From Xestospongia muta (Eukaryota; Porifera; Demospongiae; Haplosclerida; Petrosiidae), in NCBI GenBank assembly GCA_963693285.1, contig OY848928.1:5113827-5177826 (forward strand): DNA of 64,000 nucleotides, given 5' to 3'. Of this stretch, positions 11,421 to 23,000 are shown piece after piece. Below the pieces are notes generated by a model. That model ran no database searches and was not told where the DNA came from. It saw only the letters and a list, made by a program, of their open reading frames with translations. The position numbers and the translations under genes were made by a program. Position 1 is the first letter of the stretch. Every line of letters starts with the position of its first letter.

Positions 11421-14012
11421 ATGATTAACTATGTCTTTCTTCTTATTCTCTCACTTGTTGCCATGACAACAAGTCAATGCAGTAACTTTACACTGTCTGA
11501 TGCCACAGATGCTCTCAATGGCATTGTACCAAGTGGAGATGGATCCCAAAACAATGTTAATATTTTAAATTGGCATGTTGATTGTCTGGCGGCCTCATCC
11601 ACAAAGAACCGATACACATGGGTCACCTTCACTGCCCAATACACTAATAAAGGAGCAACACAAATGAGTCAAGTTGTTGTCCCTTGTTCAAGTAATGTAT
11701 GGAATGTTAATAGTAATTCTGGCCATCATAGAATTGTCTCAAGTACTGACTATAACCAGCTGTTTTCTAGTCCAACAAGAACTGATTGTTATCGTTGTTC
11801 TAACTTTGATCCTACTGATACCTTGACTCTTTGTGCTGGTAAGAGGTTTTAAGTTGTAGAAGGATAAGAATTAATGATTTGCTTGGGATGGTATTGAACA
11901 ATAGAATGATATATAGTTTAAGAATAAATACAAATGTCTGTATGAAAAGCATATTGTAACAATTGTAGATTTACAAGTTGCCAACACTTGTTCTAATTTG
12001 TATAGTGAATTGTACATTTTCCTACCTCCACTAAGAAAAGGACAAACCACAAAAAGATTATTGATTCTTTTGCTGTGGCTGTTAAAAATACCAATACCAG
12101 ATATTATAACAATAGTATTACTGTACTGTTATAGTGTCCACAACATAATAACTAACAGACATATTCTTCTTCCCTTATCTTAGAGTGTCATTCCAGCTGT
12201 AATCAAGGAACTATGCAATGTACAAGTGAACATGCAAGTGGTTGTTGTAATTATTATGATAATAACGCGTGTGTGACACAATGTGGTAGCAACAAACATC
12301 CTGATGAAAACTTTGACTGTGTTTGTGACATGTTTTACATTGGATCTCAATGTGATAGTAAGTGATGTGGATGGATGGATAGACAGATGGACAAGTTGAT
12401 AGGTAAATGGATGAATAGAATGATTAGAATAACTTAATTGCTCTGATATGTATTATAGAGATGATATCTATATCTGTCATGTTTACGCTAATGTTGTTGT
12501 AACTGTCAACATAATCTCAACAATTTAACAAATAAATTAATTTTTAGCTATTTTAAGAACAAACCAGTAACCAATATGACAGCCTTGTGGAATAACCTCT
12601 AACAAACACATACACAAACAGATAGTAAACTTACATTTAGCTCTTTTTCCCAACTGTAGCTCTCTTATTAAATTATCCTTTGTAATTCAACTGTTGTTGG
12701 AAATGTAATTGTAATATAATGTCATACTATAGTCTCATGAGAATTATATGATAATAGCAAAGTTTAAAGTATAGTCTACTTATATGGCCATTGTCTCTCT
12801 TCTCTAGCCTGCAACATCCAATCTACTGATTGTGAGAATGGAGGTGTAGCTAATAGCACTTCTTGTTCCTGTCAATGTAACTCTACTGGTTACACAGGTC
12901 TGACCTGTATTGAGGATATCGATGAATGCAACCTTACCAATCCATGTCAACATGGAGGATCTTGTTATAATACTAATGGTAGCTATGTATGTGAGTGTGC
13001 TACTGGTTACACAGGAAATGATTGTCAAACTAACATTGACGATTGTCTGATGTCTCCTTGTTGGCACAATGCTACATGTATTGATGGAGTGGCTAATTAC
13101 ACATGTGACTGTCTTCCTGGTTATACTGGAAAGAATTGTGAAACAGACATTAATGAATGTGAATCAAATCCATGTCAAAATGGAGGTAGTTGTATAGATG
13201 GAGTTAATAAATACACTTGTAATTGTACTGGTGGTTACAATGGTACCAATTGTGAATTGGACATTGATGAATGCAGTACAGGTAATCCCTGTTTCAATGG
13301 AGGAACTTGTCGGAATAATCCTGGTGGATTCAATTGTTCGTGTCAAGGTAGTTGGACAGGTGACACATGTGAAACTTGTGTAATAAGTGATTGTTCTCGA
13401 CCAATGTGTAATGGTCCATCTACTAACTGCCTACAGTGTAATGCTGACTTCTCTTTAGTCAATGGACAATGTAGTAAGTTACAATAGAACACATCTAAGA
13501 TACATCACTACCTGATTAGGAGTTGGTTATGTGTCCTTTTAAAGAGGATGTCCCTTTTAATCTGGATATCTTAGTTTTCTCTTTGCATATAATGTTATTT
13601 ATTGCACCTGCTCATACTTAATGAAGTTAAAAAATTTTTCCCTTGTAGTTTCTTGCAACATCAAAGATTGTGTACTCTGTATCACAAAGGATGTGTGTAA
13701 AACATGTAATAATAGCTATGATCTCAATGACAGTGGGACTTCATGTACTCCGCCAATTCTTACGTTACCTCCTCCTGAACCAACTAGAGATAACAGATCA
13801 TCAGTTAATACAGGAGCAATTATCGGTAAGACTGTTTGTTGGTTTTTGTTGATCCATTTATTTCTTGAATAGGTATTGTAATTGGTTTTATAGTTCTACT
13901 GGTTACTATAGCAATAATCATTGTGGTAATTATTGTTATACTTGGAAAAATTAATAGTCAAAAGCCGCCTACTTATAATGTTAAGACACCAAAGCCAGAG
14001 GACAAAGAGTAA
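11421..14012 (+). CDS. multi-EGF gene B: single-pass membrane protein with 4 cbEGF repeats
   Basis: Exons 11421-11838, 12184-12357, 12808-13473, 13649-13825 and 13873-14012 encode 524 aa. The gene is a close paralogue of gene A with identical exon lengths except exon 3, which is 666 nt rather than 3,774 nt. The difference of 3,108 nt is exactly nine 345-bp triplets plus the 3-nt insertion. The product has the signal peptide, six-Cys N-terminal domain (residues 19-139), Cys-rich exon, one atypical EGF, one EGF triplet plus the terminal EGF, two C-x-x-C modules, a Pro/Thr stalk ([11 protein letters not shown]), a transmembrane helix (about residues 479-504) and a tail with PPTY. Intron 4 is only 47 nt. 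It is probably a surface protein with the same partners as A but a much shorter stalk. Confidence 0.87.
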
Positions 14013-14041
14013 GTCATATGAAGTAGTGTGATGTGTTTTAT

Positions 14042-14192
<151 letters not shown>

Positions 14193-14392
14193 GTATTATC
14201 TTAACCAAGGTTTCCAATATTTAATGTACATCTTAAGTGTCTTCTAGTACAATTGTCTGTTATTATTTCATTTGTTTTGTACAAACAACTTTTGTATCAT
14301 GTGACACTAAACCAAAACAATTAAAGATTTTTGCATTATAATTTTAATAATCTAATTTATATTTAACGACTTATAAATATTACAACATTGTG

Positions 14393-15059
14393 TTAAGCAT
14401 GACGTTTGTAGTATATTAAAAATATGGCTATTAGTGGTACCATCATCCAACTTGAAAATGTCACTACATACCAAAATTGACTAGCACCAGGTGAAGCCAC
14501 ACCCATTTCTCCCAGCCTATTCTCAACATGGTGTAGTCTATTTTCCAATCTTTGTACTCGTTGGTATAATTCAGTATCGGGTAAACCCCTGGGGATTACA
14601 TCAGAGTCGAGTACTGGAGGAACACTACATTGGAAAATAGAGTAAACATTTATAAATAGAAAAGTAGTCATGACAACGTATGATTGATAATTAACTATAA
14701 TTAATTATAACCTTGTAGTTTCATTCATAGCTTCAAATCTCTGACTGCTAATTATCATTCCTGATTGAGGGGCAGGGATGTGAGTCACACTCATATCCCC
14801 ACCTCCGCTAGTACCCTCTCCCCCACCAGACAACGTCTTGTTCAGTGTAATTTTATCGGGTACCTGTATAATGATAATATTAATACATTAATTAAAAGGA
14901 GTTGATACATGATTTGAGTACTTTCATTGGACGATAGTCTCGTTGGACAGGTTTTGATGACGTTGTCTTTTGAGGATCACTGGAGAGTTGGATTGTATCT
15001 GGAACACTCATAATTTTCACAGCTGAAGGAACCTGACTCGTATACCCAGGATCTGCCAT
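14393..15059 (-). CDS. MFF-like tail-anchored mitochondrial/peroxisomal fission factor
   Basis: Exons 14922-15059, 14712-14863 and 14393-14624 give 173 aa. Near the N-terminus is SAVKIMSVPDTIQL and, across intron 1, PMKVPDKITL; these resemble the duplicated I-M-x-VP-x-x-I-x-V motif of the Mff/Tango11 family. The C-terminal exon has a short coiled coil (YQRVQRLENRLHHVENRLGE), then a hydrophobic segment (about residues 145-166) and the basic end YYKRHA, the layout of a tail-anchored outer-membrane protein. MFF recruits the fission GTPase DRP1 to mitochondria and peroxisomes. Human MFF isoforms are longer, so this is a short version. The intron 1 donor GTACTC is weak. Family assignment rests on the motif and layout, not on overall identity. 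It is divergent from the RAB20-like gene. Confidence 0.62.
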
Positions 15060-15189
15060 AGCTATATACAAGATGAACAATAGTTCAAATAAAAGTAGGC
15101 GTGGCTAAATACAATTAATTTACCACTAAGTGGGTGTGCCCATATTTATCTATCTGCCTTCATTAAACAGGTAGAGGTTTAACTTCATT
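15060..15189. promoter_or_regulatory. divergent promoter region between MFF-like and RAB20-like genes
   Basis: Only 130 bp separate the two ATGs, which face away from each other. Any core promoter for both genes must sit here or overlap the first exons. No TATA box is obvious. Confidence 0.5.
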
Positions 15190-15430
15190 ATGGCGACTGC
15201 TGCAGGAGCAGCTAAAGCTAAAACGTGAGTGGCAGTCCTTTATGACGTTACGTGGATGTCATGTATTCGTATTTAGAGATATTAAACTGATAATATTAGG
15301 AGATACAAATGTTGGTAAGACTTGTTTGATTCAACGATACCTCACTGGGGAGTTTGCTGAGACAGTTACTGTGAGTGATGTTATTAGATATATTGTAGAT
15401 ATGATTTTAAGTAAAGTTTTTATACTGTAC

Positions 15431-15467
<37 letters not shown>

Positions 15468-16917
15468 CTGTGTTACTGTCAAATTTCAACTAAGGTAATT
15501 CGCATGTAGTCTTTTTTCAGAATTGAATAAAGAAATGTTTAACAACTACAAATATACATGTATACATATCTCTCTATTGAACTACATAATCATAATATAC
15601 TTTATATAAAAGTACATTATAACATCTATTATATTATATGTAATGTAAAATGCCGTGTATTACTATGTGTGTTAAGTATTCTACATTCAACAATTTTTAG
15701 AGCATTGGAGCATCTCTCGCTCTTAAGAAATGGGGAGAGTGGAATGTAGCATTATGGGTAAGTCCCTGTCATTAACAAACATGTCTAATGTATACCAATA
15801 CATGTATACTAGTCACATGTACATGTATACTAGTCACATGTCAGTAATAATAAGTCACATGTACATGTATACTAGTCACATGTCAGTAATAATAAGTCAC
15901 ATGTACATGCATTGTTTTTGTATAAATCACGTGACTGTTAGTAATGTATGATTATTATATAACAACTTCCTTTGTATTATGATACTTAATATAAATTTTG
16001 CTAGAAACAAAATGAATAGCTCTAGATATTATAACACAATTCCACGAAATACTAATGTAGTCTTATATAAACAATAACATTTAGTATTATTGTCTACTAC
16101 TGGCTGGCTCACATTACTACTGCTACTAATAGCATTAACTGTTACTGATATACTACCACTGACTCACACTACTACTGCTACTAATAGCATTAACTGTTAC
16201 TGATATACTACCACTGGCTCACTTAATCAATATACTGCATAAATATGACATACTTTCAAATAATATGTCTAAATCACACAGCTGCTAATATACCGCCAAA
16301 ACTTTAAAACTACAAGTACTTTATCTCCTAAGAAATGATGAGTATATTGTATCATCTATACTATATTACAGGATACAGCTGGTGAAGAGAAGTATGCTAG
16401 TTTGAGTTCATTTTATTGTCGTGGTGCTCACGTAGCTATATTAGCAGTTGATTTGACAAAGAAAAAAACGTTCGAAAAACTTCAACAAGTTTTTATTCCG
16501 CTCCTCGAGCAACAAGCTCCTACGTGTATGACTGTTGTTGTAGGCACTAAACTGGATTTAATAAAATCTCAAGGACGACAGATTGGTGCCTCCGAAGGTA
16601 AATCCTTTGCAGTGTTACAACATAATAAGCAGTTAGAGAAAGCATTAGAACAGAATCCTAGCTCCTTCCTATCAAAAGTTCAAGGCAATGAGTCTTATTT
16701 CGAGACTAGTTCTAAAACTGGAGAAGGTGTGACTGAATTATTTCAATACATCGAGCGTATCATTCTTGTGCAGTTACAGAAAACACAACCATCATCAACT
16801 AACACTCAATCTAGTAAAACTAGAACTGCAAGTAAATCAGGAAAACCAGAGAAGACGATTCGATTGGATGATCCACCACCTCCATCTAGTCAGGAGTCTG
16901 GTTGTTGTAAGAATTAA
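15190..16917 (+). CDS. RAB20-like small GTPase
   Basis: Exons 15190-15224, 15277-15370, 15701-15757 and 16372-16917 encode 243 aa. G1 is GDTNVGKT; the effector region reads TVTSIGASLALKKW, like RAB20's TVSTVGGAFYLKQW; G3 is WDTAGEEKY, followed by FYCRGAHVAIL. G4 is TKLD, with Thr where most Rabs have Asn, and G5 is ETSSKTG. The C-terminus ends SGCCKN, a Rab-type double-cysteine prenylation site. RAB20 acts in endosome/phagosome maturation in vertebrates. A Pro/Ser-rich linker (about residues 190-238) is longer than in human RAB20. Intron 2 contains a GT microsatellite (about 15433-15467) and intron 3 several short repeats. It converges on gene C, whose stop is 132 bp away. Confidence 0.78.
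15785..16230. repeat. intronic tandem repeats in the RAB20-like gene
   Basis: Intron 3 holds two repeat clusters. At about 15790-15910, copies of a ~45-bp unit contain ACATGTACATGTATACTAGT and CACATGTCAGTAATAATAAG. At about 16095-16225, a ~65-bp unit containing CTACTACTG and TAGCATTAACTGTTACTGAT is duplicated. No coding potential is evident. Confidence 0.75.
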
Positions 16918-17048
16918 ATTACTATTTTTGTTTTGCCTCTTCAAACAGAATATTAAAAATTTTCTTAATGCTATGTAAAAACTTTGTATTTGATTAACAC
17001 AATAAATAAAAAAACGTTAATGTTAAGACATAGTCCATGTTAATCTTT

Positions 17049-20000
17049 TTATTGACATTTATTGCCAAATTTTGACTCAAAATTTGATAAGTCATTGGAC
17101 CATTTGTCATTGAATTCTTCAAATGTGTTAACAAGATCATTTTGAGAATTATCTGAAAGGTGGACAGATGGATGAATGGAGAGATGAAGGGATGGACAGA
17201 TGGATGAATGGAGAGATGAAGGGATGGACAGATGGATGAATGGAGAGATGAAGGAATGGACAGATGGATGAATGGAGAGATAAAGGGATGGACAGATGGA
17301 TGAGCGTATGTATGGGATAGCTGGGTCAATGGATGAATGAATGGTGAATGGATCAATAGTTGTTGTACATGGATGGATAAATGGATAGATGAATGGTCCA
17401 ATGAATGGACAGATGAACAGATAGATGGGACAATAAGTGGATGAATTACGCACTTACATACCTGGTTCTAAATTGATATTACTAAAATCTTCTACAGCTA
17501 TTGATGGGTTTAATATTTTAGCATATTGCTGCCAAACTGTCTGATCATCGATGACATTTTCTATATTATTATACCACTCATCCACAATACCTTTATAACA
17601 AAGACAATAATCTCACTGTAATATCATTATCTTACTATCAAATATTGGTCCCTGTGAGTTTGAGGGAAATGTAAGACCACGTTGTTTTGCTTCCTCCAAC
17701 CAAATAACTCTAAACTTTTCTTGTTCAACCAATGCAGCTCTCCATTGTTCTTCTTTAGACAAACTTGGGTCCTAAAAATAGAGTTTAAAAGTCAAGATAT
17801 ACCACTGACAAAATACCTGAGGTTGTATGTCAGGTAATGACCATCCACATTCCATTGCTGTCTTCCTCCATTCATTTAAGTGGCAATAAAATTGACAAAT
17901 TCTTAACTGAAAACCAACTAAAAATAACCAATATTAATAACCATTATTAATAACCAATATTTAATTACTCCATGAACACAAAAAAATAACCAATATTAAG
18001 TTAGTCAATAAACACACTAATTATTAACTTACCTATACCAATACAAGGAGTAATACATGTGTCTTTGACTAAACAATAAAAGAAGTGAAAATTTAAGGCA
18101 GGTATATTTTGTTTTTCAAACTTACTGCATTGGTATGCATCATTTAAGATATATCCATTCATGCAGACATTACAAGTATTAGCAGTATTTGAACAAAGTT
18201 GACAGTTTTCTATAGAACACACTGAACAATCACTATATGTCCAGGAACCAGTACAAATACAGTTGTAACCAGCTATTCCATCAACACAAGTGCCATTATT
18301 ATCACAAGGATTTGGGGTACAGTCATCAATATTTACTGAACAATTTTCTCCAGTATATCCATTGGAACAGATACAGTTGTAACCAGCTATTCCATCAACA
18401 CAAGTGCCATTATTATCACAAGGATTTGGGGTACAGTCATCAATATTTACTGAGCAATTTTCTCCAGTATATCCATTGGAACAGATACAGTTGTAACTAG
18501 CTATTCCATCGACACAAGTGCCATTATTTTGACATGGATTTGGGCTACAGTCATTGATATTTACTGAACAATTTTCTCCAGTATATCCATTGGAACAGAT
18601 ACAGTCGTAACCAGCTATTCCATCAACACAAGTGCCATTATTATCACAAGGATTTGGGGTACAGTCGTCAATATTTACTGAACAATTTTCTCCAGTATAT
18701 CCATTGGAACAGATACAGTTGTAACCAGCTATTTCATCAACACAAACGCCATTATTATCACAAGGATTTGGGCTACAATCATCAATATTTACTGAACAAT
18801 TTTCTCCAATGTATCCATTAGAACAGATACAGATGTAACCAGCTATTTCATCGACACAAGTGCCATTATTATCACAAGGATTTGGGGTACAGTCGTCAAT
18901 ATTTACTGAACAATTTTCTCCAGTATATCCATTGGAACAGACACAGTCGTAACCAGCTATTTCATCGACACAAGTGCCATTATTTTGACATGGATATGGG
19001 CTACAGTCATCAATATTTACTGAACAATTTTCTCCAGTATATCCATTGGAACAGATACAGTGGTAACTACCTATTCCATCCACACAAGTGCCATTATTAT
19101 CACATGGATTTGGGCTACAATCATTGATATTTACTGAACAATTTTCTCCAGTATATCCATTGGAACAGATACAGTGGTAACCACCTATTCCATCAACACA
19201 AATGGCATTATTTTGACATGGATTTGGGCTACAGTCATTGATATTTACTGAACAATTTTCTCCAGTATATCCATTGGAACAGATACAGTGGTAACTACCT
19301 ATTCCATCCACACAAGTGCCATTATTATCACATGGATTTGGGCTACAATCATTGATATTTACTGAACAATTTTCTCCAGTATATCCATTAGAACAGATAC
19401 AGTTGTAACCAGCTATTCCATCGACACAAGTGCCATTATTTTGACATGGATTTGGGCTACAGTCATTGATATTAACTGAACAATTTTCTCCAGTATATCC
19501 ATTAGAACAGATACAGTTGTAACCAGCTATTCCATCGACACAAGTGCCATTATTTTGACATGGATATGGGCTACAGTCATTGATATTTACTGAACAATTT
19601 TCTCCAGTATATCCATTAGAACAGATACAGTCGTAACCAGCTATTTCATCGACACAAGTGCCATTATTTTGACATGGATTTGGGCTACAGTCATTGATAT
19701 TTACTGAACAATTTTCTCCAGTATATCCATTAGAACAGATACAGTTGTAACCAGCTATTCCATCGACACAAGTGCCATTATTTTGACATGGATTTGGGCT
19801 ACAGTCATTGATATTTACTGAACAATTTTCTCCAGTATATCCATTGGAACAGATACAGTTGTAACCAGCTATTCCATCGACACAAGTGCCATTATTATCA
19901 CAAGGATTTGGGCTACAGTCATCAATATTTACTGAACAATTTTCTCCAGTATATCCATTGGAACAGATACAGTTGTAACCAGCTATTCCATCGACACAAG

Positions 20001-23000
20001 TGCCATTATTTTGACATGGATTTGGGCTACAGTCATCAATATTTACTGAACAATTTTCTCCAGTATATCCATTAGAACAGATACAGTTGTAACCAGCTAT
20101 TCCATCGACACAAGTGCCATTATTTTGACATGGATTTGGGCTACAGTCATTGATATTTACTGAACAATTTTCTCCAGTATATCCATTAGAACAGATACAG
20201 TTGTAACCAGCTATTCCATCGACACAAGTGCCATTATTTTGACATGGATTTGGGCTACAGTCATCAATATTTACTGAACAATTTTCTCCAGTATATCCAT
20301 TGGAACAGATACAGTTGTAACCAGCTATTCCATCGACACAAGTGCCATTATTATCACAAGGATTTGGGCTACAATCATCAATATTTACATGAACAATTTT
20401 CTCCAGTATATCCATTGGAACAGATACAGTTGTAACCAGCTATTCCATCGACACAAGTGCCATTATTTTGACATGGATTTGGGCTACAGTCATCAATATT
20501 TACTGAACAATTTTCTCCAGTATATCCATTGGAACAGATACAGTTGTAACCAGCTATTCCATCGACACAAGTGCCATTATTATCACAAGGATTTGGGCTA
20601 CAATCATCAATATTTACTGAACAATTTTCTCCAGTATATCCATTGGAACAGATACAGTTGTAACCACCTATTCCATCGACACAAGTGCCATTATTATCAC
20701 AAGGATTTGGGGTACAGTCATCAATATTTACTGAGCAATTTTCTCCAGTATATCCATTGGAACAGATACAGTTGTAACTAGCTATTCCATCGACACAAGT
20801 GCCATTATTTTGACATGGATTTGGGCTACAGTCATTGATATTTACTGAACAATTTTCTCCAGTATATCCATTGGAACAGATACAGTCGTAACCAGCTATT
20901 CCATCAACACAAGTGCCATTATTATCACAAGGATTTGGGGTACAGTCGTCAATATTTACTGAACAATTTTCTCCAGTATATCCATTGGAACAGATACAGT
21001 TGTAACCAGCTATTTCATCAACACAAACGCCATTATTATTACAAGGATTTGGGCTACAATCATCAATATTTACTGAACAATTTTCTCCTATGTATCCATT
21101 AGAACAGATACAGATGTAACCAGCTATTTCATCGACACAAGTGCCATTATTATCACAAGGATTTGGGGTACAGTCGTCAATATTTACTGAACAATTTTCT
21201 CCAGTATATCCATTGGAACAGACACAGTCGTAACCAGCTATTTCATCGACACAAGTGCCATTATTATCACAAGGATTTGGGCTACAGTCATCAATATTTA
21301 CTGAACAATTTTCTCCAGTATATCCATTGGAACAGATACAGTTGTAACCAGCTATTCCATCGACACAAGTGCCATTATTATCACAAGGATTTGGGCTACA
21401 GTCATTGATATTTACTGAACAATTTTCTCCAGTATATTCATTGGAACAGATACAGTTGTAACTAGCTATTCCATCTACACAAGTGCCATTATTTTGACAT
21501 GGATTTGGGCTACAGTCGTCAATATTTACTGAACAATTTTCTCCAGTATATCCATTGGAACAGATACAGTTGTAACCAGCTATTCCATCGACACAAATGC
21601 CATTATTATCACAAGGATTTGGGCTACAATCATCAATGTTTACTGAACAATTTTCTCCAGTATATCCATTAGAACAGATACAGATGTAACCAGCTATTTC
21701 ATCGACACAAGTGCCATTATTTTGACATGGATTTGGGCTACAGTCATCAATATTTACTGAACAATTTTCTCCAGTATATCCATTGGAACAGATACAGTTG
21801 TAACCAGCTATTCCATCGACACAAGTACCATTATTATCACAAGGATTTGGGCTACAGTCATTGATGTTTACTGAACAATTTTCTCCAGTATATCCATTGG
21901 AACAGATACAGTTGTAACCAGCTATTCCATTGACACAAGTGCCATTATTATCACAAGGATTTGGGCTACAATCATCAATATTTACTGAACAATTTTCTCC
22001 AGTATATCCATTGGAACAGATACAGTTGTAACTAGCTATTCCATCGACACAAGTGCCATTATTATCACAAGGATTTGGGGTACAGTCATCAATATTTACT
22101 GAACAATTTTCTCCAGTATATCCATTGGAACAGATACAGATGTAACCAGCTATTCCATGGACACAAGTGCCATTATTATCACAAGGATTTGGGGTACAGT
22201 CATCAATATTTACTGAACAATTTTCTCCAGTATATCCATTGGAACAGACACAGTCGTAACCAGCTATTTCATCGACACAAGTGCCATTATTATCACAAGG
22301 ATTTGGGCTACAATCATCAATATTTACTGAACAATTTTCTCCAGTATATCCATTGGAACAGATACAGTTGTAACTAGCTATTCCATCGACACAAGTGCCA
22401 TTATTATCACAAGGATTTGGGGTACAGTCATCAATATTTACTGAACAATTTTCTCCAGTATATCCATTGGAACAGATACAGATGTAACCAGCTATTCCAT
22501 GGACACAAGTGCCATTATTATCACAAGGATTTGGGGTACAGTCATCAATATTTACTGAACAATTTTCTCCAGTATATCCATTGGAACAGACACAGTCGTA
22601 ACCAGCTATTTCATCGACACAAGTGCCATTATTATCACAAGGATTTGGGGTACAGTCATCAATATTTACTGAACAATTTTCTCCAGTATATCCATTGGAA
22701 CAGATACAGTTGTAACCAGCTATTCCATCGACACAAGTGCCATTATTATCACAAGGATTTGGGCTACAGTCATTGATATTTACTGAACAATTTTCTCCAG
22801 TATATCCATTGGAACAGATACAGTTGTAACCAGCTATTCCATCTACACAAGTGCCATTATTTTGACATGGATTTGGGCTACAGTCGTCAATATTTACTGA
22901 ACAATTTTCTCCAGCATATCCATTAGAACAGATACAGTTGTAACCAGCTATTCCATCGACACAAGTGCCATTATTATCACAAGGATTTGGGCTACAATCA

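Noticed and set aside
16994..17453. Minus-strand frames rich in HPSIHPFI and similar frames at 41654-41885
   Set aside because: Translations of GGAT/ATCC repeats in introns; they overlap only partly with the real terminal exon of gene C.
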